Origin: Lachnospiraceae bacterium AM48-27BH
Lineage (GTDB): Bacteria; Bacillota; Clostridia; Lachnospirales; Lachnospiraceae
Assembly: GCA_003478355.1 (NCBI GenBank)
Contig: QUFC01000009.1
Span: forward strand, 42,265-106,264
Length of the DNA stretch: 64,000 nt
Reading direction: 5' to 3'
The position numbers and the translations under genes are program-made. Below are positions 10,058 through 18,201 of the stretch, one piece after another (the stretch's first letter is position 1; the number at the start of each line of letters is the position of its first letter). The notes under the pieces were generated by a model. It was not told the DNA's origin. It saw nothing but the letters and a program-made list of their open reading frames with translations, and made no database searches.

Positions 10058-10135
10058 ACTTGCCGCTCCTGTCTGGCGGCCACACTTGCTTTTCTGTTGA
10101 CTGTATTGTATCATTATGTTATCTATTTGTAAAAT

Positions 10136-10160
10136 TTAATGATTTAATACAATCATTTAA
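10136..10160. promoter_or_regulatory. Candidate LysR operator
   Basis: The near-perfect inverted repeat AATGATT-taatac-AATCATT lies in the AT-rich space between the divergent desulfidase and LysR genes, about 80 bases before the LysR start. Position and symmetry fit a LysR-type binding site. The regulator-site match is inferred. Confidence 0.5.
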
Positions 10161-10236
10161 TTTTTTTAATCGTTGCAGTTTATGCGTGGTACGGACTGGA
10201 ACCCTTCATACATGCTCTGGAAAGGATGAAAACACG

Positions 10237-11121
10237 ATGGAACTTCGAGAGATCAATGCGTTTTTACAGGTGGCACAGTTTAAGAGTTTTTCAAAAGCAG
10301 CCCGGCATCTGGGATATTCCCAGGCGGCCATCACCATTCAGATCAAACAATTGGAGCAGGAACTGGACGTTCACCTTTTTGACCGGATCGGTAAGCAGAT
10401 TTCTCTGACACGGGATGGGGAGTTGTTTTTCGAACACGCCAACACCATCATGCAGGAACTGGCCCAGGCCCGTGAAACCTTATCCAGAGACCGGAAGCTT
10501 CATGGAACCCTGCGGATCGGAACCATCGAATCTATCTGTACAGTCCTGCTTCCCCAGGTCATGAAGCAGTATCATATCCTTTACCCGGAAGTCAATGTCC
10601 GGATCACCATCGACTCACCGGAAATCTTATTAAGCAGCCTCACCAACGGTACACTTGATCTGGTCTATATCCTCGATCAGCAGATTCATGATGAACGCTT
10701 TATAAAAGTACTGGAAACACCAGAGGAAGCAGTTTTCACCGCTTCCTCCTCGAATCCTTTTACCGGCAGACAGCAGATCCCCCTGGATGAAATTTTATCC
10801 CAGCCCTTTATTCTGACTGAGCGGAATGCCAGCTACCGTCTGATGCTGGACCGCTACCTGGCTGCCAGGGAACAGGCGATCCGTCCCTATCTGTCCATCG
10901 GCAACACTGAATTCATCATCCGTCAGCTGATCGGAAGCTCCAGCCTGTCCTTCCTGCCCTCCTTTACCATTGCTCCGGAAGAAAAAAAAGGACTGCTCTG
11001 CGCCTTGGACGTGGAACAATTCCATATGCAGGTCTGGAGGCAGGTGCTCCATCATAAGGATAAATGGGTGACACGGGAGATGGAAGCCTTTTTTCAGCTA
11101 TTAAGATCACAGCACCACTGA
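10237..11121 (+). CDS. LysR family transcriptional regulator
   Basis: A 294-residue regulator with an N-terminal winged helix-turn-helix (residues 1-60, including AARHLGYSQAAITIQIKQLE) and a periplasmic-binding-like effector domain. It is divergent from the desulfidase-symporter operon and is its probable regulator. I chose the ATG at 10237, with GGAAAGG about 11 bases upstream. Earlier codons are open to 10060 but lack similarity. Its last 45 codons and the bases just after the stop recur, slightly diverged, at 13400-13573, on the other side of a small accessory island. Confidence 0.9.
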   Translation: MELREINAFLQVAQFKSFSKAARHLGYSQAAITIQIKQLEQELDVHLFDRIGKQISLTRDGELFFEHANTIMQELAQARETLSRDRKLHGTLRIGTIESICTVLLPQVMKQYHILYPEVNVRITIDSPEILLSSLTNGTLDLVYILDQQIHDERFIKVLETPEEAVFTASSSNPFTGRQQIPLDEILSQPFILTERNASYRLMLDRYLAAREQAIRPYLSIGNTEFIIRQLIGSSSLSFLPSFTIAPEEKKGLLCALDVEQFHMQVWRQVLHHKDKWVTREMEAFFQLLRSQHH

Positions 11122-11149
11122 CGCCTTGAGTACCTATGGCTCACAAACT

Positions 11150-11612
11150 TGACGAAGTTTCCTAAGACAGTCGCCGCCACCCGTACAACGGGTGGCTCGG
11201 GACGCTGGCTGTAAGCCCTTGCTACCAGACAGCGTCTCAAGGCGCCCTAGACTTTCTCTTCGTTCAAGTCACTATCGCACTTGACGCGTTGCTTATGCCC
11301 CTGAAGGGGCGTTCGTACTACTTCGACTCTGTACCCTTAAAAGGGTCTTCGTATTCTTTCACACTTAATTTGTCCTGCATGATATCATAGTTTTCTTGAT
11401 CTTGGATATATTTCTTAATTGTCGCTTCGTTTAATCCTACTGTACTGACATAATAACCTTCTGACCAGAAATGACGGTTTCCAAATTTATACTTTAGATT
11501 TGCATGTCGGTCGAATATCATTAATACGGATTTTCCTTTTAAATATCCCATAAAGCTTGATACACTCATTTTGGGCGGAATACTTACCAACATATGAATA
11601 TGATCTTTTTGA
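11150..11612 (-). mobile_element. IS200/IS605-type insertion sequence remnant
   Basis: It consists of a transposase fragment (11318-11612) and a hairpin-rich noncoding end. Hairpins include GCCACCC-gtacaac-GGGTGGC (about 11176-11196) and GCCCCT-GAAGGGGC (about 11296-11310), as expected for subterminal structures recognised by HUH transposases. The transposase 5' part and the other end are missing. No tnpB is attached. Confidence 0.65.
11318..11612 (-). pseudogene. tnpA: IS200-type HUH transposase TnpA, 5'-truncated
   Basis: The frame encodes the C-terminal two thirds of a Y1 transposase. The HUH motif is DHIHMLVSIPP, the catalytic-tyrosine region is HFWSEGYYVSTVG, and the usual end KEYEDPFKG is present. 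Family members are about 140-155 residues and have an N-terminal beta-strand block before the HUH motif. Here that block is replaced by unrelated sequence from the truncated sensor gene, so the enzyme cannot be functional. The apparent start at 11665 belongs to that foreign sequence. Confidence 0.8.
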
Positions 11613-11739
11613 TCACAAACAGGCTGACCAGAAAGGAGGCCCCGATGGACATCACAATCAGGCACAATATTTTCCGTGTGATGGACTGGTTAATCTTTCT
11701 TGCAAATTCCGAAAGCTTACCGTTCAAAATAGTCTTCAT
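11608..11739 (-). pseudogene. 5' fragment of a membrane sensor-like gene, cut by IS200
   Basis: An ATG at 11739 with AAGG upstream overlaps the last 23 bases of the serine hydrolase gene. It starts MKTILNGKLSEFARKINQSI and continues into one hydrophobic helix (ILCLIVMSIGASFLVSLFVI). Similarity-like sequence then ends at the junction with the IS200 transposase. An N-terminal basic segment followed by a transmembrane helix suggests a histidine kinase or similar sensor, but the diagnostic domains are lost. The gene was translationally coupled to the hydrolase before truncation. Confidence 0.5.
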
Positions 11740-12898
11740 ACAAACACCTTCTGAGCTCCGGGTGGATCTCTTTATCCCTCCCCGGAATCATCTGCTGCAT
11801 ATACAGAAAGCATAGCTCATGCACCGGGTCCACCAGCGCATAGCTGCCGGACATGCCGTACCAGCCAAACTCCCCGGCAGGCCCCAGCCCGTCCGCAGCA
11901 AGGCGCACCCGCACGCCGCAGCCATAGCCGTAGCCCGGGATAGGGAACTCCCGGATCTGCTCCTCACTCAACCGGTTTGTACCCATGCGTCTCACCGACT
12001 CTTCCGTCAGAATTCGCTCACCGTCCAGCGCGCCTCCCCCCGCAAGCATCCGCAAGAACCGCATGTAGTCGTCCATGGTCGACAAAACACCGCCCCCGCC
12101 CTCCTCGAAGTGGGATTCCGGCTGTAAGAAGCGGTCCCGGTCCGTGACCCGCACAAAACCATGGGAAATCTCTCCCATCCCAGCCCCTCGCTCCTGCTTT
12201 CCGTACATCCCGCACAGGTTCTCCCGGTCCCGCGCGTCCCGCAGTCGGAACATGGTGGACTTTAGCCCCAGAGGTTCCCATATATGTCCTCTCAAATACT
12301 CCCCGAACAGTTCCCCGGAAACCACCTCAATGACCGATGCCAGCACGTCATACCCCGCCCCATAAAGGAAATGGCTCCCCGGCTCAAAGGCCAGCGGAAT
12401 ATCCGCGAACAGGGACGCGTACTCCCTGGTGGAAAAATCCTCATGTTCCCTGCGAAACCGCTCCACCGCCTCCTTCGTCCGGCGCATGGTGGGCCCATCG
12501 TTGTCGTAGGCGTAGGAAATTCCGGAGGTCATGGTCAGGAGATGGCCCACCTGAAGCGGGCTCTTCGCCTCCCTCACCTCGTTCCACCCGTTGGCCGCCA
12601 CTTCATTGACCTGCAGGCTGCGGTACTCAGGCAGATACTCCGCCACCGGATCCTCCATGTGCAGCTTTCCCGCCTCCAGGAGCTGCAGAATGGCCACCGC
12701 AGTGTAGAGCTTGGTCAGGGAGTAAATCCGGTACAGGGTATCCCCATCCGGCGCCAGTCCCCGCTCCACATCCCGCAGACCGCAGTAACGCCGAAAACGC
12801 TCTGCCTCGCCCTCGTACACCAGGCATGCGCACCCGGAAATTCCCTCCCTGCACAGCTGATCCATATACCCGCCAAGGCGGGACCACCTCTCACCCAT
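11717..12898 (-). CDS. Serine hydrolase of the class C beta-lactamase family
   Basis: A 393-residue protein with the SxxK nucleophile motif S60-L-T-K63. A YGAGYD segment sits where the family has Y-x-N, and a WYGMSG loop takes the place of the KTG/HTG box. These variants fit esterases or D-aminopeptidases better than true AmpC enzymes, and there is no signal peptide, so resistance should not be assumed. GC content is clearly higher than in neighbouring genes, with many GCG/CCC codons, which points to acquisition by transfer. GGAGG precedes the ATG. It sits in the island bracketed by LysR 3' copies. Confidence 0.8.
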   Translation of the reverse strand: MGERWSRLGGYMDQLCREGISGCACLVYEGEAERFRRYCGLRDVERGLAPDGDTLYRIYSLTKLYTAVAILQLLEAGKLHMEDPVAEYLPEYRSLQVNEVAANGWNEVREAKSPLQVGHLLTMTSGISYAYDNDGPTMRRTKEAVERFRREHEDFSTREYASLFADIPLAFEPGSHFLYGAGYDVLASVIEVVSGELFGEYLRGHIWEPLGLKSTMFRLRDARDRENLCGMYGKQERGAGMGEISHGFVRVTDRDRFLQPESHFEEGGGGVLSTMDDYMRFLRMLAGGGALDGERILTEESVRRMGTNRLSEEQIREFPIPGYGYGCGVRVRLAADGLGPAGEFGWYGMSGSYALVDPVHELCFLYMQQMIPGRDKEIHPELRRCLYEDYFER

Positions 12899-12945
12899 AT
12901 ACGTTTTTCCTCCACTTTTCTCCTTGCAGTTATTTACTTTTGGCT

Positions 12946-12973
12946 ATTCTACCACAAAATATCCCGTTGTAAA
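12946..12973 (-). promoter_or_regulatory. Promoter of the serine hydrolase gene
   Basis: On the minus strand TTTACA and TAGAAT are spaced by 16 bp, about 50 bases before the ATG. This AT-rich stretch contrasts with the GC-rich gene. Confidence 0.45.
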
Positions 12974-13021
12974 ATCCTTTTGAAAATATTTTTAACGCGA
13001 GGTTCTCCCCCCTCCCATCCC

Positions 13022-13162
13022 TTCTCACGCATCAAAATCAGGCAGATCCTTGATGATCCACAGGCGATCAGACCTATCGCAGAAATGATTTATGATCTTG
13101 TTAATCAGAAAAAGCATTTGGATATCGAGGAAATTTCTGGATACGCAAATAACAAGGAGTAA
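13022..13162 (+). pseudogene. 3' fragment of an unidentified gene
   Basis: An open frame with natural-looking codon use encodes about 45 residues (RQILDDPQAIRPIAEMIYDL ... ISGYANNKE) and ends in TAA at 13160. There is no start near 13022, and sequence upstream is the serine hydrolase promoter region, so the 5' part has been lost. An AAGGAG inside its last codons serves the next small gene, showing they were once an operon. I do not recognise the family. Confidence 0.4.
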
Positions 13163-13168
13163 ACATAT

Positions 13169-13343
13169 ATGGCAGATAATATGGCTTTAATGCTTCTCGG
13201 CTTTAATGCTTCTCGGCATTAAGGACTACGATATTGAGGGCATAGAAGATGTATTCGTGGGCTTCTTAAATGACAACAAAAAGAACTTGCGTTTCAACCT
13301 GTATGATGCATATAGGGTACTCAATAATATGAATGCCCCATAA
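13169..13343 (+). pseudogene. Small gene broken by a 16-bp tandem duplication
   Basis: An ATG with AAGGAG upstream starts MADNMALMLLG, but CTTTAATGCTTCTCGG occurs twice in tandem (13185-13200 and 13201-13216) and throws the frame to an early stop. Removing one copy restores a 52-residue protein that continues IKDYDIEGIEDVFVGFLND and ends NNMNAP. The restored product is unknown to me. It lies in the same orientation and spacing as the fragment before it, suggesting debris of a mobile element. Confidence 0.55.
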
Positions 13344-13399
13344 TGACATCTATCACAATTACATAAGATACGCCCAACTATTTTCAACCACTTATTTCG

Positions 13400-13573
13400 G
13401 ATACCAAAAGAGGGGCTGCTCTGCGCCCTGGACGTGGAACAATTCCATATGCAGGTCTGGAGGCAGGTGCTTCACCATAAGGATAAATGGGTGACACGGG
13501 AAATGGAAGCCTTTTTTCAGCTGTTAAGATCATAGCGCCACTGACGCTTTGATTGCCCATCGTGCACAAACTC
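13400..13573 (+). repeat. Diverged duplicate of the LysR gene 3' end
   Basis: About 130 bases match 10990-11125 with roughly eight substitutions, encoding LLCALDVEQFHMQVWRQVL and onward. This copy stops earlier (TCA TAG). Similarity continues past the stop to CACAAACT. It is followed directly by a terminator that would suit a LysR gene, so this may be the ancestral downstream flank. Confidence 0.85.
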
Positions 13574-13603
13574 AAAAAGGCACTGGTCAAAAACCAGTGC
13601 CTT
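13574..13603. terminator. Bidirectional terminator between LysR remnant and spoVG
   Basis: Stem AAGGCACTGGT/ACCAGTGCCTT has T-runs on the minus strand. It ends spoVG and, on the plus strand, the original LysR transcript. Confidence 0.8.
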
Positions 13604-13619
13604 AGCTGTTCCGTCTATG

Positions 13620-13883
13620 TTAGTTCTCCAGTGCGGTGGTCTCATACTTATCCAGGATCACTTTCTGAATCTTATCTCTGGTCTCCGAGTTAATCGGATG
13701 TGCGATATCGCGATATTCACCATCAGTTGCCTTACGACTTGGCATGGCGATAAATAATCCCTTCTCACCCTCAATTACCTTAATATCATGAATCACAAAT
13801 TCATTATCTAAAGTAATGGAAACGATGGCTTTCATCTTTCCCTCTTTTTCGATTCGTCTCACTCTCACATCTGTAATCTGCAT
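13620..13883 (-). CDS. spoVG: Septation/sporulation regulator SpoVG
   Basis: An 87-residue protein conserved across Firmicutes. It binds nucleic acids and affects asymmetric septation, capsule and other processes in well-studied species. It begins [20 protein letters not shown] and contains the family core FIAMPSRK and a D-IAHPI segment. I chose the ATG at 13883, which has GGGGGAGG 9 bases upstream; the frame is open for 19 more codons upstream without similarity. A terminator follows directly. Confidence 0.95.
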   Translation of the reverse strand: MQITDVRVRRIEKEGKMKAIVSITLDNEFVIHDIKVIEGEKGLFIAMPSRKATDGEYRDIAHPINSETRDKIQKVILDKYETTALEN

Positions 13884-13976
13884 GTGGCCAACCTCCCCCG
13901 TTGTACTTCTTTTGTAACCATTCACTGCCTTTTGGCCCATGAAACAGTTATTTGCCCTCTTATTTTATTCCACTAT

Positions 13977-15097
13977 TTATATCGTATACCGTTCATTCTT
14001 CTCAATAACGATCTTTACGTTATCCGGTGTACCGATATAAGTCGTATTCGCCCGGATCGTATCCCGGCTCTCTACGATGCAGTTCTCAATGACGGTATTG
14101 TCCCCGATGTAAACGTCATTGAGGATAATGGAATTTTTGATCACGCAGTTATTACCGATATAAGCCTGTCTGAACAACACAGAGTTCTCCACAACACCAT
14201 TGATAATACTTCCGCTGGCAACCAGACTGTTCTTCACACTTGCGCCCGGATTGTACTTGGCCGGAGGCATATCTCCTACCTTGGTGTAGATCTCCGGATA
14301 TTGACGGAAGAAGTAGTCTCTTACCTCCGGCTTCAGGAAATCCATATTGGTCTTATAGTAAGACTCTACAGAAGCAATATTGCTCCAGTAGCTGTCCATC
14401 TTATATGCATAGATTCGTTTCAGGTTACGGTAACGTACCAGGATATCGTTAACAAAATCATAACGGTCTTCCTGTGCACAACGCTCGATCAGCTCGATCA
14501 GCTGACGACGTCTTACCACATAAATACCACAGGAAATGGTATTGGACTCAGCCACCATCGGTTTCTCCTGGAAATCGGTAATCCGGCCATCTGCATTCGT
14601 CTTCACCACGCCAAATCTGGTGATATCCTCTTCCGGTCCCATATCCTTACATACCACTGTGATATCTGCTTTCTTCTCAATATGATACTCCAGAACCTTC
14701 GCATAATCCAGCTTGTACACACAATCACCGGAAGCGATCACCACGTATGGCTCATGGCTGTTCTTTAAGAATGTCAGGTTCTGGTACAGTGCATCTGCGG
14801 TACCCCGGTACCAGTCATTATGCTCTGCTGTAATGGTTGGAGTGAAAATATAAAGTCCACCCTGTTTTCTACCAAAATCCCACCACTTGGAGGAACTTAA
14901 ATGCTCATTCAAAGAACGGGAATTGTACTGGGTAAATACCGCCACGTTCTGTACGTGGGAATTGGACATATTACTCAGTGCAAAATCGATGCTGCGGTAG
15001 CTCCTGCGATCGGCATCGCTGAAATAGCACGCTTATTAGATAATTCCCGCATCCGCTTACTGTTGCCGCCTGCTAAAATGATACCAATTGCTCTCAT
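13977..15097 (-). CDS. glgD: GlgD, glucose-1-phosphate adenylyltransferase-like subunit (frameshifted)
   Basis: GlgD pairs with GlgC to make ADP-glucose for glycogen synthesis. It has the nucleotidyltransferase fold with [15 protein letters not shown] at the N-terminus and a left-handed beta-helix at the C-terminus, about 373 residues when restored. A single T is missing near 15000, where GC-TAC should read GCT-TAC of AYRSIDF, so the frame appears to start late at 14969. The ATG at 15097 overlaps the glgC stop as ATGA, implying translational coupling. Loss of this gene would abolish glycogen storage, but a sequence error is more likely. Confidence 0.9.
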
Positions 15098-16366
15098 CTT
15101 ACGCCACCTGCCTTTATAATGTAGTCTCCGCTTGCCAGCAGTCCATCCTGATAATCCTCTGCAACAGTCTCACCTGCGATAGCGGTATTCTTACCAATCT
15201 TCACACCATCCGGGATCACACTGTTCTCACCGATCGTTACCAGATCTGACTGATATACCTTCGGATCATATTTACTTGGTGCGTACTCGCCGACACCTAA
15301 ATGAGCATTCTCACCGATGGTAACATTCTCAGCCACAATGGCTTTTTCGACCACAGTTCCCTTACCAACGACACTTCCCTTCATAACGATGGAATCCTTC
15401 ACCACTGCGTCCTTGGCAATAGTAACGCCTGCACCGATAACAGAATTGATCACCTGTCCGTAAACTTCGGTTCCTTCTCCGATGATGCTCCGCTCTACCT
15501 TGCATCTGCAGCTATGTACTGAGGAGGTGTGATATCACTCTTGGTATAAATCTTCCAGTATTCCTCATACAGGTTGAACTCCGGAATAATATCGATCAGC
15601 TCCATGTTTGCTTCCCAGTAAGAGCTTAAGGTTCCTACATCTTTCCAGTATCCGTTATACTCATAAGCAAAGATCCGCTCATTCTGCTCGAAGCAGTATG
15701 GAATCACATGCTTACCAAAGTCACAGCCTGGAACATCTTTTAATTTGATCAAGGCTTCCTTCAGCGCTTTCCAGGAGAAGATGTAAATACCCATGGAAGC
15801 TAAGTTACTTCTTGGATTTGCCGGTTTCTCCTCGAACTCTGTGATCTTGTTGGAATCATCTGTGATCAGGATACCAAATCGGCTTGCCTCTTCGATCGGC
15901 ACCGGCATGGCAGCAATCGTGACATCTGCATTATTCGCCTTGTGATACTCCAGCATAACCTCATAATCCATCTTATAGATGTGGTCGCCAGATAAGATCA
16001 GAACATATTCTGGATTGTAAGTCTCCATATACTCCAGGTTCTGATAAATGGCATTGGCTGTTCCGGTGTACCAGTCGCTTCCCTTGCTTCTCTCATAAGG
16101 AGGGAGAATGGTAACACCGCCTACGTTGCGGTCCAGATCCCACGGAATACCAATTCCGATATGAGTATTCAGTCTAAGGGCTGATACTGAGTCAAAACAC
16201 CTACCGTATCGACACCAGAATTAATACAGTTACTTAACGGAAAATCAATGATCCGGTACTTTCCGCCAAAGGAGACTGCAGGCTTGGCTACTTTCTGAGT
16301 TAACACACCTAATCGGCTGCCTTGTCCGCCTGCTAAGAGCATGGCAATCATTTCTTTCTTAATCAC
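15094..16366 (-). CDS. glgC: GlgC, glucose-1-phosphate adenylyltransferase (two frameshifts)
   Basis: This is the catalytic subunit making ADP-glucose from ATP and glucose-1-phosphate. Restored length is about 424 residues, normal for the family. Visible motifs are [45 protein letters not shown] and [11 protein letters not shown], followed by a beta-helix of hexapeptide repeats. One base is missing near 16178 (PLRLNTHIG broken after PL) and another near 15510 ([10 protein letters not shown] broken after DA), both in short A or T runs. I favour GTG at 16366, with AGAGGTGA just upstream. It is the first gene of a glgC-glgD operon. Confidence 0.92.
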
Positions 16367-16378
16367 GCTATCACCTCT

Positions 16379-16438
16379 TGCTGTCCTTTCAGTATTTGAG
16401 GGTGACGGGTCAGTAAGAGGGTGACTCGTCACTTACAA
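16379..16438 (-). promoter_or_regulatory. Repeats in the glgC leader
   Basis: Two direct repeats GAGGGTGAC (about 16396 and 16417) and a palindrome GTGACTCGTCAC lie between the glgC promoter and start. They could be an operator or a leader hairpin. Confidence 0.35.
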
Positions 16439-16442
16439 ATAT

Positions 16443-16471
16443 AGTATATCACAAAAATTAGAAATAGTGAA
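16443..16471 (-). promoter_or_regulatory. Promoter of glgCD
   Basis: Minus-strand TTCACT and TATACT are spaced 17 bp apart, about 75 bases before the GTG start. Confidence 0.55.
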
Positions 16472-16594
16472 CAAAAAATAAAATTTCTTGTACATTTTTT
16501 TGTACATTTTCCGACAGTTTTCGTAAGATTTACCAACTTTTTACACTTTTTCCTCATTTCCTGTTTTTCCGTTAAAATATGAAGCGAAGAACCC

Positions 16595-16623
16595 TTGAAT
16601 CAGTTTGGAAAATAAAGTATAAT
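16595..16623 (+). promoter_or_regulatory. Sigma-A promoter of asnS
   Basis: TTGAAT and TATAAT have an exact 17-bp spacer and lie 60 bases before the asnS ATG. The leader is too short for a T-box. Confidence 0.75.
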
Positions 16624-16682
16624 TAGGACAGATTATGGGCTTTTTTCTATGTTCTAATAAATTATTTAAAGGAGATTTCAAC

Positions 16683-18074
16683 ATGAATCTGGTAACTGTA
16701 AGAGACATATACAAAAACCGTGAAAACTATCTGAATAAAGAGATCGAGGTTGGCGGCTGGGTAAGAAGTATCCGTGACTCCAAGGCTTTCGGTTTCCTGG
16801 TACTGGCCGACGGTTCTTATTTTGAAACCCTTCAGATTGTTTTTCATGATAACATGGACAATTTTGATGAGATCTGCAAATGTAACGTTGGCGCAGCCGT
16901 GATCGTAAAGGGTACCCTGATCCCGACTCCAGAAGCAAAACAGCCATTTGAGATCCAGGCAGTCAGCGTTGCGGTTGAAGGACCATCCGCACCGGACTAT
17001 CCTCTGCAGAAGAAACGTCACAGCTTAGAGTACCTGCGTACCATTTCCCATCTGCGTCCAAGAACCAACACCTTCCAGGCAGTATTCCGTGTCCGTTCCC
17101 TGATCGCATATGCCATTCATCAGTATTTCCAGGAGAAAGACTTTGTTTACGTCCACACTCCACTGATCACCTCCAGTGACTGTGAAGGCGCAGGCGAGAT
17201 GTTCCAGGTAACTACCATGGATTTAAACGATGTTCCGAAGACCAAAGACGGCGCTGTTGATTATACACAGGACTTCTTCGGCAAACCAACCAGCTTAACC
17301 GTAAGCGGCCAGTTAAATGGTGAGACTTATGCGATGGCATTCCGCAACATTTACACCTTCGGACCTACTTTCCGTGCGGAAAACTCCAATACCACCCGTC
17401 ACGCAGCTGAGTTCTGGATGATCGAGCCGGAGATGGCATTTGCAGATCTGGATGACAACATGGTTTTGGCTGAAGGCATGTTAAAATATGTGATCCAGTA
17501 TGTATTAGACCACGCTCCAGAGGAGATGAACTTCTTTAACCAGTTTATCGACAAGGGCTTATTAGACCGTCTCCACTCTGTTCTGAACTCCGAGTTTGGC
17601 CATGTTACCTACACTGAGGCAGTCAAGCTTCTGGAAGAGCACAATGACCAGTTTGACTACAAGGTATTCTGGGGCTGCGACCTTCAGACTGAGCATGAGC
17701 GCTACCTGACCGAGCAGATCTTCAAAAAACCGGTATTCGTGACCGATTATCCAAAGGAGATCAAAGCTTTCTATATGAAACTGAACGAGGATGGCAAGAC
17801 TGTTGCCGCTATGGACTGTCTGGTTCCTGGCATCGGCGAGATCATCGGTGGAAGCCAGCGTGAGGACAACTATGAGAAGTTACTTGCCCGCATGAACGAG
17901 CTGGGACTGAAGGAAGAGGATTACCAGTTCTACCTGGATCTGCGCAAATACGGCTCCACCCGTCACTCCGGTTTCGGTCTGGGCTTTGAGCGCTGCGTGA
18001 TGTACCTGACTGGTATGGGCAACATCCGCGATGTCATTCCGTTCCCAAGAACGGTGAATAACTGCGAGCTGTAA
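16683..18074 (+). CDS. asnS: Asparagine--tRNA ligase
   Basis: A class II aminoacyl-tRNA synthetase charging tRNA-Asn in the cytoplasm. The 463 residues comprise an N-terminal OB-fold anticodon-binding domain ([13 protein letters not shown]) and a catalytic domain with class II motif 2 ([21 protein letters not shown]) and motif 3 ([15 protein letters not shown]). The ATG at 16683 has AAAGGAG 9 bases upstream; the frame is open upstream to 16635 without similarity. Codon use is that of a highly expressed gene. A strong terminator follows. Confidence 0.97.
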   Translation: MNLVTVRDIYKNRENYLNKEIEVGGWVRSIRDSKAFGFLVLADGSYFETLQIVFHDNMDNFDEICKCNVGAAVIVKGTLIPTPEAKQPFEIQAVSVAVEGPSAPDYPLQKKRHSLEYLRTISHLRPRTNTFQAVFRVRSLIAYAIHQYFQEKDFVYVHTPLITSSDCEGAGEMFQVTTMDLNDVPKTKDGAVDYTQDFFGKPTSLTVSGQLNGETYAMAFRNIYTFGPTFRAENSNTTRHAAEFWMIEPEMAFADLDDNMVLAEGMLKYVIQYVLDHAPEEMNFFNQFIDKGLLDRLHSVLNSEFGHVTYTEAVKLLEEHNDQFDYKVFWGCDLQTEHERYLTEQIFKKPVFVTDYPKEIKAFYMKLNEDGKTVAAMDCLVPGIGEIIGGSQREDNYEKLLARMNELGLKEEDYQFYLDLRKYGSTRHSGFGLGFERCVMYLTGMGNIRDVIPFPRTVNNCEL

Positions 18075-18082
18075 GCATTCCA

Positions 18083-18120
18083 CCGCCGTATCGGCTCATT
18101 ACCGGTACGGCGGATTTTTT
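18083..18120 (+). terminator. Terminator of asnS
   Basis: CCGCCGTA pairs with TACGGCGG and is followed by six T. Confidence 0.88.
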
Positions 18121-18201
18121 ATATAACAATCCTTCTCCAACTCCTTTTTCCCTTTATGCGAAAACGCTGGAGATTTTCATTTTATTTTAGGAGGTATCTC
18201 C

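Noticed and set aside
11717..12898. A beta-lactam resistance gene
   Set aside because: The SxxK box is present, but the YxN and KTG boxes are replaced and there is no export signal, so family membership does not imply resistance.
12284..13027. A 292-codon plus-strand frame across the serine hydrolase and beyond
   Set aside because: Most of it is antisense to the GC-rich hydrolase, where stop-free antisense frames are expected. Only the last 45 codons after 13022 look like real coding sequence.
13884..14768. A 294-codon plus-strand frame
   Set aside because: It is antisense to glgD, whose sequence is unambiguous. Codon composition does not support it.
16624..16682. T-box riboswitch before asnS
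   Set aside because: The leader between the promoter and start is only about 55 bases, with no room for specifier and antiterminator stems.
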